Below are positions 1-9,767 of a DNA stretch of 64,000 bases, one piece after another (within the stretch, counting starts at the first letter, position 1; each line of letters begins with the position of its first letter). Position numbers and translations under genes: made by a program. The stretch comes from Acanthamoeba sp. SK_2022b (taxonomy: Eukaryota; Discosea; Longamoebia; Acanthamoebidae), in NCBI GenBank assembly GCA_027943245.1, contig JANDJZ010000137.1, forward strand, positions 1 to 64,000, written 5' to 3'. The notes under the pieces were generated by a model. That model did not search any database. It had not been told where the DNA came from and was given only the letters and a program-made list of their open reading frames with translations.

Positions 1-1366
1 AACCTGAGTGCTCAGCGCACCCGTGTTGATAGATCTGTGCTCGGAATTTGAGCTTGTCTCTTGTGCCCATCACAAGGACACACTTGGTCCCTATAAGCTC
101 GTACTGTTGTTGTTGTGGTTGCATTGTGGTGGTATTGTGGTGTTGTTGGTGTTGTTGTTGCAGTTTGCGTGAGATACACAAACTCCAAACCACCTAACCC
201 AACTAATCGCATGGGAAAGGCACCAGCGAATAGGCCGTAAGGGCACAGAAGCTTGGATTAGCGAAGGGCACACAACTGTTGTCCATGTCGACAACCCAAA
301 CTGGTTTCCTGTGACACATGCGAAGGGTCGGGTGTGAGCCGGAAAATTGTGAACCTCGCCAGGCGATCGAGAAGGAGCACCGTACTGAAGGTCGGTGGCT
401 ACGAATGGTATCTGCGCCATGTCATAGTCCTGGAGAAAGGGAAAGCACCACCATCGTTCCATCATCACGCTGCTCTTCTCCCCGTCATCGTCGAATCCTC
501 CTCCTTCAAGGTGTGCCGAGCGGTGTGGGATCGTGACACGCAGATGAGAATCGAGACCAGGAAGTAGTTGAAAGTGCTGGAGGTCGAGCATGAAGCTGTC
601 AGTCTCTCGCTGGCGCTTCTTGAGCTCACTGTTGTCCTCCTCTAACTGCAACATCTTGAGCTTTATCTGGTCGATATCTTTCATAAGCACGGTCAGGCTC
701 GAGGCTGTGATCTCATCGTCCTCCCCTTCAGCGCGCTGTGTGAAGCTAAGAGAAAGCAGTGGCGACACTTGAGTAAGGTCGGGAGAGGGCAAGGACGAGG
801 TAGAAGGAGCAGATGTGGGAAACGATGAGGATCTAAGGGAGATGTTGTTGATGGTGGTAGCTGGCCGAGAAACGCCAGGGCCCACCTCTTCTGTCGGAGT
901 GTAGAATGTCGTCAGCTTGTCTTGGGTGGTTGCTGCGGCTGCCGTTGTCATCAGGAGCGGAGGTGCAAGTGTTGTCTTCATATACGGCGGTCGTGGCTCA
1001 GCCTGCTTTGCCGGTTGTGCGCGAGGCTTGACGTCCACCAACCCTTTGTTGCCGGTAATTAAAAAAACAAAAAAAAAAACAAAAAAAAAACAAAAACAAA
1101 AACAAAAAAAAAGGGTGCCTCGTAATCTCTTCAGGTTGTGTGTGAGTACCTGGAGGTGCTGCATACCTCTGACGTCGGGGTCGCCCTCTTGGCCGGGGCT
1201 GGCGGAAGCAGTTGTGGCCAAGGCCTAACCACAAGCACCGGCCACATGGCTCCACCCTGGTGCGCCCCAAAGTAAGCCCGCCAGGCGGGCGGGTTGTGAT
1301 AAAGTGCAGGAGTACGCACCCATCGCACACAACCCCCGCCAGATGGCACGGAACACAAGCACACAT
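1..1366 (-). CDS. Zn2Cys6/AT-hook/PAS transcription regulator, paralogue 1 (3' end beyond window)
   Basis: Predicted DNA-binding regulator of the fungal Zn2Cys6 type with a PAS-like domain. Model: complement(join(<1..103,224..308,386..1043,1150..1256,1320..1366)); all junctions keep frame. The zinc cluster is assembled from two exons: CVPC-x6-C, then a phase-2 intron after CDG, then PCGRC-x8-C, followed by a basic RPRGRPRR (AT-hook-like) stretch. Next come Thr/Ser-rich sequence, a short coiled coil (about LKMLQLEEDNSELKKRQRE), and the family signature FLQDYD...PFVATDL just before a PAS-like core (FANPSFCALTAY, then YELIG). The first ATG in frame is at 1366, giving only a short leader before the first Cys; an extra upstream exon is possible. 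The second intron contains a long A/T-rich tract (1061-1113). The C-terminus lies outside the window. Domain assignment is strong; target genes are unknown. Confidence 0.85.
1061..1113. repeat. A-rich low-complexity tract in an intron
   Basis: Runs of A interrupted by single C on the plus strand, i.e. a T-rich tract on the sense strand of the overlapping gene. It sits upstream of the splice acceptor that begins exon 3 at 1043 and probably acts as a polypyrimidine tract. Confidence 0.8.
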
Positions 1367-1746
1367 AGGCAAACTGTTTGCGTACTGGATGGGTTGAGCA
1401 AATGTGCCCGCAGAGCGGACACCGAAAACCAAATCCTTGATTTGGAGTTGCTGTGTGTTGTCATTCGCGGAGGGAGTTTGTTTTCGATTCCCAATATGAG
1501 CAGGAGAAGCTACCTATAGGTGGCGAATTGTAAGAAACGGACCGTTTCTCTCTTTATCTCGGATTGGCCAACATCTCGCGCCAAGCTCCTAGCGGTTCGC
1601 GTAACCTGCTGTGCTTCCGGCTCATGCTTTCTTCTGATAATAAAAATCGTGCTTGACATCGGAGTTTTGCTCCAGCGAGACAACGACAAAGGCGACGCCT
1701 TCGGCGCCTTTGAGGCGACAAGTTAGTTGAAGCCTTCCACAACATC
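1367..1746. promoter_or_regulatory. Divergent intergenic region (380 bp)
   Basis: This stretch lies between the start codons of the minus-strand Zn2Cys6/PAS gene and the plus-strand glycosyltransferase, so it must hold both promoters unless the first gene has an upstream exon here. I see no clear TATA box. An inverted pair, gacgccttcggcgcctttga near 1693-1712, could be structural. No coding feature is supported. Confidence 0.5.
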
Positions 1747-2809
1747 ATGATGTTCTCGCGCAAGGAGTGGCGGCTGCGTGCTACCTTGCTTATCGTCTGT
1801 GCCGTAGTCTCCGGGCTTGTCTTCTCCGTATTACGGATTCAGGACGTGGAAATCGTGGTCCCGCTCAGCCTCACTACCTCCGACCCCGCACCGCCGCCGA
1901 GGGCAGCTCTTTCCATGGCTCTAGTGGCTGGCGGCTGTATGTGCCCAAAGGACAAGGGTCATTTTATGGCAGTAGTTTCTGTCTTCAAGAAGGAGAGCAT
2001 GACCATGAAGGAATGGCTCGACCACTATCTCTGGCAGGTAAAATCGATGGTCCCCTCTGTACGTGTCACGTACCGCTTCTTCATTAACTCTAATAATGAA
2101 GGTCTCGTTATTTCTGTAGGGAGTGGACCATTTCTTCCTGGTTGACAACAACAGCACGGACAACCCCTTGGCCGTCCTCCAGCCCTACATCGACTGTGGG
2201 CTCGTCACCTACTCGTTGGAAAAGGAGAGGCACGTCCAGAAACAGCTGCTTCAACACATGTTCGCCTCGGCCCAGGCGGCGGGCTATGAGTGGGTGGTGG
2301 ATGCCGACCTCGATGAGTTCTGGTTCGCCACGCAGCCCAACGCCACGCTCAAATCCGTGCTGGCCGACAAGTCGCTGCCATTTGCCCACGCCGACGCCGT
2401 GGTTGGTCGCTGGTGGATGTTCGGCACGTCTGGCGCTGTCCAACAGCCCCAGTCAGTGCGGCGAGCCAACGTTCACCGGTGGCCCGAGGAGCATGTCAAC
2501 ACCAAGTGGATAGCCCGCACCGCCCCTGGTCGCATAGATCAGTCCCACCTCGGTATGCACTGGGCCGACGGCATGAGCGCTAACTCAGTCAAGGACCTGC
2601 GGGGCCTCATCCGGCTGAACCACTACCCGCTTCAGTCGAAGGAGTTCTTCGCCAAGGTCAAGATGACCCGCGGCAGCGCCAACACTCCAGTGTTCGACCG
2701 TGTGCGCACCTGGGACTACTTTGAGGCTTACAACGCGCCAGCAACGTTTGAGGACCGTTTACTGGCCGACAAAGTCGCTCCTTCCCAATCCTGGTGTGCC
2801 AGCCCTTGA
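1747..2809 (+). CDS. Type II membrane glycosyltransferase, GT92/GT2-like
   Basis: Model join(1747..2037,2120..2809), 326 residues, one 82-nt intron. A hydrophobic segment at about residues 10-30 (LLIVCAVVSGLVFSVL) fits a Golgi signal anchor. The body has the usual layout of the glycosyltransferase 92 / Glyco_tranf_2_4 group: a KEW-DHY-W segment, GVDHFFLVDNNSTDN immediately after the splice junction, and DADLDEFW as the likely DxD-type metal and nucleotide-sugar site. Later conserved-looking pieces are WWMFG and HLGMHW. Donor and acceptor sugars cannot be read from the sequence. Two adjacent ATGs (1747 and 1750) could both start the protein. It is transcribed away from the neighbouring regulator gene. 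Confidence is high for the fold and moderate for the exact family. Confidence 0.8.
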
Positions 2810-3437
2810 TTCTCCTCCACTAAAAAAAAGGGGCTGTTAATTTGGTTAACCAGTTCGGTTTTTCCGGTTTCCTGATTCGGTTCTGCTGGCCAGCATCTCC
2901 GCCTTTTTTTATAATTCAGATAATTGTTTGCCTTGCAGGTGGAGATTGTTGAGTCTGTGAGAAAAAGAGGGAGAAGGAGGAAGGACAAGGACAAGCCCAG
3001 TTTTTGGGTGTGTCCTGACTTGAAGACACTACTAAAGAGTGAAGTGGTCTGTGGAAGCTCTGTTCTTTTTGCTGTGCAAAGAAACAGGTGAGGTATCACA
3101 TTCTGAACTTCAATGAACCCAAGGTTATTGATGCTCATGCAAGTTTTAAGAATTCTGTTCAACCTTCTTTGTGTTCTTCAACTACACTGGTTACTTTATC
3201 TTACACATGAGCTTACAGGCTAAGCAGGTTTAATGACCACCTTTTCCAGTCAAGAGGTGAAGGAGATGAAGAAAGCAGCAAGAGTGCTGTGAAATCACAG
3301 TAACTACAACATCACAGAAACTGCCATTACCACTGTGACCTCCTGACATGTCTTAAAAAACAGATTGTGCTTCATGACACCATTGTGACCATCTCTAATT
3401 TGCACCCTACCCACAACATCACCAGAAGCCAAGCATG
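2810..3437. other. AT-richer intergenic DNA, no gene seen
   Basis: After the glycosyltransferase stop codon the composition becomes clearly more AT-rich than the flanking genes. Open frames are short and resemble nothing I recognise. This is the left edge of a transposon-bearing island that extends to about 9.7 kb. Confidence 0.6.
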
Positions 3438-3493
3438 AAGAACTGGAGGTGAAGATAATAATTAGAGATGGTCACAATAGACTTGGGGGAAAT
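3438..3493 (+). repeat. Left outer inverted end of the transposon
   Basis: Contains a 23-bp block (3438-3460, starting AAGAACTGGAGG) and the 16-bp terminal motif TAGACTTGGGGGAAAT (3478-3493). Both recur inverted at 5956-6001. Confidence 0.85.
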
Positions 3494-3627
3494 TATTATC
3501 CCTGCCTTTTTCTGAAGTTTCTGGGCTGAAATTTCATAGAAGAAAGCAGAAAAACTAATCTTCGAGCTTATGTTTGTAGACAAAGCTTTTGGTGCGAATA
3601 TGTGACAGGTATTTGATTTATATTAAG

Positions 3628-3745
3628 CCTTTTTTCCACCGGGTTGCCACGAAAATTCGTAGCCAATAGCAACTTTTCTGGAGACTAAGAAAATTATGCA
3701 ATAGGACATTTGGAGTGAATTTTCGTAGCAACCTGGTTGAAAACA
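3628..3745. repeat. Short imperfect hairpin, MITE-like
   Basis: The sequence ttttttccaccgggttgcca (from about 3628), continuing into cgaaaattcgtag, is matched in inverted orientation by gaattttcgtagcaacctgg and the following ttgaaaa (about 3717-3745). The arms are roughly 27 bp with a few mismatches and enclose about 60 bp. It lies between the outer and inner left ends of the transposon, so it may be a separate small insertion. Confidence 0.55.
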
Positions 3746-3880
3746 AGTAAGAGTGAAAGAAGAAAGTAGACTTGGGGGAAATGTCTTTTATTCCATCCAA
3801 GCAACTGCAAGCTCAATATTAGCAATCTCAGCAATAACTCCAAAAGCAAGGGGTGCAAGCTCCTGCTATGTCTTGCTGCT

Positions 3881-4725
3881 TTAGGCATGCAAACTTCTTG
3901 AAAATGGAGAACACATTCTCCACCTGCACCCTGACAACACCTTAAAGATCTCTTCCTGTGGTTTAAGGTTTCTGCCCTTAACAGGTGCAACCACATGAGG
4001 GTTGCCTATATAGGCCTTGTCACCCAGGACTTTTTCACCTTCTTCCAGCAGGGTAAAAAAACCAATTTCAGCAAGTTTCAAATCATGAAACACTCCACTT
4101 GGATCTCCACCACCAATCCTGAGTATCCTTTTGGTATAAGGACATATTGCCATATCATATTTGAGAGCTGGTGCTTTTTTTACCATTATAGTAAACCTTT
4201 TGTACCTCATAATTGCTGAATTGGGCACTCAGTGGCATCAATTATCCCAATTAATGGAAATATGCCATATGGTACTCTGGCATCTACAGATATCTGCTCA
4301 AATAAAGACAGTCAATATCTGCAGAAAACCAAAAGAGGGAGTAGGCTACTCACAGTATCCAAGGCTGTATACAAAATAGCCAAGATCCACCATGTCCAAA
4401 GGTGGAAGGTCTTCCTGTCACACTTAAGGAAGGCACAACTGACATCTTCAGTGTTGTATGTCTTAAGGAAATACAGTGTCCATAAGAGATGAGCAGGTGC
4501 AGGCTTATAAGGTAAACCTTTGCTGAAATGGGCTATAAACAGCCACAAGATTAATACCACAGTAGGTGTTGTACCAAAATGGGCCATCCACAGGCGGTCA
4601 GATATGGGCTTCTTGCCAAATAAGTGTGCAGCAGCCAGATGCAACCTTGTTGCATGATTTTCAGTCAGGTTGCTACCAGGTTGCCCAGAAAAGTCAAGGG
4701 AATGCTTAATCCAATAGGCAATCAA
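3881..4725 (-). pseudogene. Harbinger-type DDE transposase, frameshifted
   Basis: Reading the minus strand, the N-terminal part (4725-4312) is open and helical (for example HFGTTPTVVLILW and YFLKTYNTEDVS). The catalytic part follows in pieces: GIIDATECPIQQ (first Asp, about 4260-4225), then a frameshift, then GVFHDLKLAE, VLGDKAYIGN with VVAPVK (second Asp), and in another frame VQVENVFSIFKKFACLK (catalytic Glu). These motifs and their spacing match the DDE_Tnp_4 / Harbinger transposase pattern. Several stops and frame changes break it, so no intact product is expected from this copy. Confidence 0.75.
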
Positions 4726-4854
4726 ACATAAAAAAAGGAATGGTTCTCATTGCAGAGTTTTGATGAAGTTTAAGAGAAGACTGGTGGAATAAAATCAATA
4801 CAAAAAACTGATAAAGAGAAATAACAATTTTGTCTCTTACTGTCTACATACCTC

Positions 4855-5807
4855 ATGTCCAGGCAGAAGTATACTGATGAAGAGATCGATTTTATCAACA
4901 ACCTACTTGATACTTCACAATTAACAAAGGTGGAAATAGCTGAAAAGTTTTTGAAGGAGTTTGATGAAAGTGGGTGAAAAATCGATAATGTTAAGCAGAA
5001 GATTACCAAGGTTGCTATGGAGAAAGGGATTGACCTCAAGGAACATGTTTGCACTGAACCAAGGAGTTCACTTGGCCAGAGCAAGATGAATCTGTCCAAC
5101 ACTCTGACAGGTACCCCACAATCTCCACTAATTAACCCACCTGAGCCAACCGTTGTCTCACTTAGTCAGCTCTTAACTCCCCATTGCAGGGTGAGAGTCC
5201 TAAAAAGGCAGTCAAACCACCCTCATGGGAAACCAGTGAGGAATCTGAGGCAGGCTGGAATGCAATCTATGATCTACTGCCACAGTGGATCCATTAGGAA
5301 AAGCACTGTCTTTCCTTAAAAAGGCCTTGGATTGATGACTACAAATTGGATGCCTTGGATATCTCCCAATTGGAACAGCCCCCCAGATCTCTGGCCATCT
5401 CAGCAACCATCTCCCTCTCAGTCCTCACCACGATGTGGCACAACAATGCCAAGTTCCACACATTTATGTGGAAATTGCCAGCCAACAAGTTTGAAATGGA
5501 CATTGAGGTGGTGGACTCTGGCAACTCAATTGAAATCTTGTTCAAGTGCCTTCTGCCCTCTGCTGATTCACTGTCAAAGATTGCAAAGGAGGTGATTGGG
5601 CTCTCAGCCCAGCAGATCTCTGAGATTGGCAATTTCACAGACTCCTTCAAGGCCACTGAGAATGTGGGGAAAATTCTCATCAAGCCTGTCTGTCAGATTC
5701 TGTTGATGGACCACATGACGGTTAATGTTGTTGATGACGTCACCTGTCTTTCCTTTCCTTTTTTCTCTGTTGAGAAGAAGGAAAACAACAGGAAAAAGAA
5801 ACTGTAA
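4855..5807 (+). pseudogene. Myb/SANT-like accessory gene of the transposon, interrupted
   Basis: An ATG at 4855 opens a frame beginning MSRQKYTDEEIDFINNLL, a Myb/SANT-like first helix, followed by VEIAEKFLKEF. An in-frame TGA at 4975-4977 breaks it, after which the same frame stays open to 5319. A second open stretch in another frame (5346-5807) is rich in charged and hydrophobic residues, includes MWHNNAKFHTFMWKLPANK, and ends in a Lys-rich tail. Harbinger elements carry a Myb-like protein beside the transposase, so the assignment comes from both sequence and context. Introns could explain the frame change but not easily the TGA. Confidence 0.55.
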
Positions 5808-5830
5808 CTGAAATAAACCGTTTCTTTACG

Positions 5831-6001
5831 ATTTCCCCCAAGTCTAGTTTTTGTCCTTTTCTAGTCTACAGTTTTTTGGTTTTTCTTGTTTCTAGGGATA
5901 CCAAGCAGGGAAAAGGAAAACATGAGGGAAAAGTAAGACCCTAGTTTTCTTACTGATTTCCCCCAAGTCTAATGGTGTTATTATCTTCACCTCCAGTTCT
6001 T
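5831..6001 (-). repeat. Right inverted ends of the transposon (inner and outer)
   Basis: ATTTCCCCCAAGTCTA occurs at 5831-5846 and again at 5956-5971. The second copy is followed by the inverted partner (5979-6001) of the left 23-bp block. Each copy is bounded outside by TA. Confidence 0.85.
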
Positions 6002-7566
6002 GGTGCACATGTTATCTGGCTATCCAGCCACTGTACCTGAGTTAGAAGCCCAAATATATTTATCAATTTTTCTCCCATTTAAAGGAGTCAGAAATGGCCA
6101 ACTACCTTGCACTCAATAACAATGTCACGTTTTAACAAACCTAAAAACTAGTGTACATGATGGCAAGGTTGAAGGTACTTGACATGTACATGTGGACTGG
6201 AGCACAAGATGATGGTCTATTCACAGGTGAAGAGTTATTACAAATTTCAGATGATCAAAGTCAGGGTATCTTGAGACACCCCTGCTCTTTCATCAAATGC
6301 AAAACCACATGCAAGTACTGAACCATGGGGCACAGCTCCTTCTGTTCCATGTTCTTTCCATCTACCATTGGAGGAGATCCACCAGTGCGCTTGCAAACGT
6401 CAGTGAGGTTAGGGGCAAAGTTCAAGTTTTTTACAGTTGGTGCAGTACTGCTCTGCACAAGGCGCACACAAGTTTGCAGTCAGGTGAATGAGCTGTCCTG
6501 TGGCGCAGCAAGTTGAGGGTGTGGGGACAGTCCATCAAAGATGGCAGTATCACCAACTGGGTCTAAAGATGACAGGCTTGCTTCATGCAGCTCAAAGAGA
6601 TCAGCCCATTCTCCAAGCTCAGCTGCAGTGAATAGAGGTTCCCAGCAGTTGTCATGTAGGTCTTGAATGACATCAGAGGGTAAGGGCAAGGGAAGGATTT
6701 TGTGAGCTGATGGTGTTGTTGATGTTAGCTCACACATCAGGGGGAACATCACAAGATTGTTTGGAAACCTTCAGGAATGGATCTGAGCTCCTATTCTGTA
6801 ACTTTCAATACACTAGTGTTTTATTTATATCACTACTTACAATTCTTATATTCATACAATGCTAAAGTCTCATATCTGAAACGTTTGGTCCCATAAAATG
6901 GTGCTGGGTTGCACCATTTTTTTACTCAACATCAAGACATTTTGCTATTGTTTCAATTTGCACCAAGATACTGAAATGAAATTGTTGATGTAGAAGAGAT
7001 AAAGTTCCAACAATTTAAACACAATTTATGTTGACCAACATTTTGTACAAAAAACATCAAATTTTCAACACTGTTTTTACCTCAGTGTACAGAATTTGAA
7101 GCTTTTTTTTGAGGCCTGTACAGATTTCATTGTGTTTTTATTCCATTTGTTTATAAAAAGTGTACATTGTCAAAAGTAACAATACACTATTCCATGCTTG
7201 TTGTTTATGTTTGTCACTGGTCAATGAGGACCAGATAAAATAAAGGTACATAATAAAAACAGCTAAGCTTGTGCTTCATCCCTTTTCTGCCAACTTACCT
7301 TTCATTCCTAAAGTGATACAAATTCTTCTGTGTTTCTGTTTGTTTAAAAGGCAACAAAGTACATTGGTATAGCTGGTGATAAGTTAGCATATCATGTTGT
7401 GAAAAAAGAAGATTTGGCCCAAAAATGGTTGCAGAGCTAGCTCTTTGCATAAATGACTGGACCATCATTTGATAGTTGAGGAGGAAAATGACAACAACCC
7501 ACCACACCACAAGTTTGCATTTTTTGTATAATATACATATGTTACCATAATCATCAAACAGCAAGA
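6002..7566. other. AT-rich intergenic DNA, no supported gene
   Basis: Short minus-strand frames exist (for example 6480-6752 and 6261-6467), but I recognise no domain in them, and codon use does not resemble the GC-rich genes of the window. They may be remnants of mobile DNA. The stretch 6780-7300 is especially AT-rich. Confidence 0.5.
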
Positions 7567-7639
7567 TCCCCTGTGGTGTAGTTGGCTAGCATTTCCGCCT
7601 GTCACGCGGACGACCCGGGTTCAAATCCCGGCGGGGGAG
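7567..7639 (+). tRNA. tRNA-Asp (GTC)
   Basis: A 73-nt cloverleaf. The acceptor stem TCCCCTG pairs with CGGGGGA, with discriminator G. The anticodon arm CCGCCTGTCACGCGG carries GTC. The T arm is CCGGGTTCAAATCCCGG. The D arm GTGTAGTTGGCTAGCAT has the standard A-box form and GGTTCAAATCC fits the B box. No intron. CCA is not encoded, as expected in eukaryotes. A T-rich run (tactttttctc) follows shortly after and probably terminates RNA polymerase III. This gene looks intact within the transposon-bearing island. Confidence 0.95.
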
Positions 7640-8807
7640 GAATATACTTTTTCTCACGCTTGTCTGTATGTGTGATGGTGTATCGTTCTTTGTGGTGAAT
7701 TGTAACACCAATCCACTGTTGCTTGGTGAGTGCTGCTTGGTTGGTGTTGCCACTGCCACTTGTTGCTGGCTGATTGGGTTAGTCCTTTGTGTTACTACAG
7801 GGACAGATGAACTGACGATGGTGATAGATGAACTTGGTCTTCCAAGGGTGATTGTGGGTGCTCCAGTGGTGCTTCTCAGGTGAATTCACCTGAGAATCTT
7901 TGTGAGGGAGCAGGCTACCAGTGAAAATGAATAAAAGGTGACAATACCATTGTGTATGCCTGCATGATGACAACATACCATCATGAACTCCTCCTTCAGT
8001 CTTGGAGCACATTTGGTAAACTGCCTGGGACCATCCACAGAAGTTGCCACTGGCTATGCTCATGTGTGAGCAGTGAAATCAGCCCACCCATCTCAATTGC
8101 TCAGAGCACCACCATTAAGGACAAGAGGATTAGGATGGGTATGTACCACAGCAATTGAATCAGGCTCATCAGCTGGTTCTGCCTTGTTGTGTCCCAGTGG
8201 TGAGATATCAGGTTGGCTGAAACATTGCAGAGCACCACATTGAATTGTGGTTTTGCCTGTTGCAAGGGAGACAGCAGCACCTGTCAAATCTTGTTGTGCT
8301 GATCAGTCACTTCATCCTATATCCTTGGCCATTTTGTAGGTGCACATGTATGCAATGGTATTGGTAATATTATCCATGTTCAATCCATACCAGCATTTAA
8401 GAACTCCTTGCTCATATCAGGGCATTTGCTCTGTACCCAGGTATTGAAGTTTCTGACCATTGCCTTGAAATCTGACACAGAGAAGATTTAGCATACACAT
8501 TTGTTGCCACTAAAGTTCAGGAAGAGTACCTTTCTTGGTGAATTCCATGTCTTTACCCCCCCCCCCTTAGGTTCAGCACATTAGTGTTCAGGAAAAAGAG
8601 ACACTGCCCCTTCTTGAAATGTCTAAAAAAGTGATTTGGCCTAGGTGGGTAGCTGCATGTCTGCGTCTCTCAGTCCCTCCTGTTAAAATGGAAGATATGA
8701 TCAACACCATGGGTGGCCAGATAATGCAGGGGTGTAAATTGGCAATGTCACATACCCTGGCAAATTTTTTGTCCTGAAGATACAGAGATAAGAGATTGGT
8801 GCCATTG
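7640..8807. other. Intergenic, possible retroelement debris
   Basis: This stretch separates the tRNA from the recognisable copia-like segment. Minus-strand frames (7779-8063, 8093-8287) are short and interrupted. If the copia relic once continued downstream, reverse transcriptase would lie here, but I could not find a convincing YVDD or similar motif. A C homopolymer lies at about 8560-8568. Confidence 0.4.
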
Positions 8808-9502
8808 TCATGGGGGAGTTGTAGAGGAGAGTGGCCATTTGCAGGGCCTTGCCCCAGTGAGGCTGGAGTTGCTCAGTAGACAGTGGACTATGGTGAGGAT
8901 TGTTTGGTTGAAAATGCTCAGCTGTGCTGTTGTGTTTGGGGGATTTTGATGCTGCAGATGTTGAATGCCCATACTGGTGAGGATTTGCTGGAACTTGTGG
9001 CTGCTGTACTCACCACCATGGTCTGATTGGAGTTGATGGTGTTTGCAAAATATGCTGGGGTGCTGTAGTTGCCAAAGTCATTGACCATGTCTCAGAGTGT
9101 GCAGAAATGAGTAAGTATGTCACTTTTTAATGAGCCCAAAAGTGCATGTGCATGTACATACACAGATTGGCAGATAGTCAGTGAACCAGGCATGCCATGT
9201 GGGAGGTTCTGCCCAAGTCAAGGTACCAGACATCAGTGTGGTTGTATGTTGTGGCTAGAGCATTGCCAACAGTAACAAGTGCATGCATGGATGGGCTGTC
9301 ATTCATGCAGACAGCATTGTGGTGGTTCTGGTTGGACTGGAGGTAGGCCTTGAGTTGGGCATAGAGTTGGAACTTGCTTGCTTGGGGCAGCGTGGAGATG
9401 TGTTTGGTCAACATGATGTGTTTGTGTTTGAGCAAGGGCCAGAGGTTTAAGTGTGGGCCCATAACCTATTGTGATTGGTTGGTGTGTTGACATTGCCAGC
9501 AC
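8808..9502 (-). mobile_element. Ty1/copia-like retrotransposon relic (protease and integrase fragments)
   Basis: On the minus strand, near 9181-9234, the sequence WYLDLGRTSHM matches the copia protease signature (normally W-x-L-D-S-G-A-S-x-H-M) with changed residues. Downstream in the minus direction, near 9046-8808, is SDHGGEYSSHKFQQIL, then GIQHLQHQNPPNT and a segment resembling the end of an integrase core (normally SDxGGEY...GI.h...P..N). Stop codons lie between and within these parts. No long terminal repeats were found by eye. It is a dead fragment, about 1.2 kb from the tRNA-Asp gene. Confidence 0.65.
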
Positions 9503-9767
9503 TTGCCACTGGCTGAGGGTTGGTCCATGATGACTCTGTTACGCACCACCTTAACATATTGAGCCTTGGTCTATATATGTAGATTTTGTTATGCATGATG
9601 ATGCAGACTGTTCCTTGCTGGAGCCATGGGCTAACGTTAAATAGGACATGCCAATGATGGCATTAAATGTCAAGTCGGCACTTGCGCAAGTGCAACGTAG
9701 CCGAAATAGTTTGCACTGCTGGCGGCAAGCGATTTTTTTTGCCTTGAGAATTAACAAACTGCCCCAC

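Larger units (their letters stand above)
3438..6001. mobile_element. PIF/Harbinger-like DNA transposon, apparently nested, decayed
   Basis: Two nested pairs of inverted ends are visible. The inner pair is TAGACTTGGGGGAAAT at 3767-3782 and its reverse complement at 5831-5846. The outer pair repeats the same 16-mer at 3478-3493 and 5956-5971 and is flanked by a further 23-bp inverted match at 3438-3460 and 5979-6001. TA sits at the outer edge of every copy, consistent with a 2-bp target duplication (PIF/Harbinger elements more often show 3-bp TWA). Inside are a DDE transposase on the minus strand and a Myb/SANT-like frame on the plus strand, the two-gene layout known for Harbinger elements. Both are broken, so this copy looks inactive. 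Confidence 0.75.

Noticed and set aside
6261..6752. Two minus-strand frames that might be exons of a small gene
   Set aside because: No shared domain, codon use unlike the window's genes, and no clear splice pairing.
7640..8807. Reverse transcriptase part of the copia-like element
   Set aside because: I looked on the minus strand for YVDD-like and RNase H motifs and found none convincing; only protease and integrase fragments are supported.
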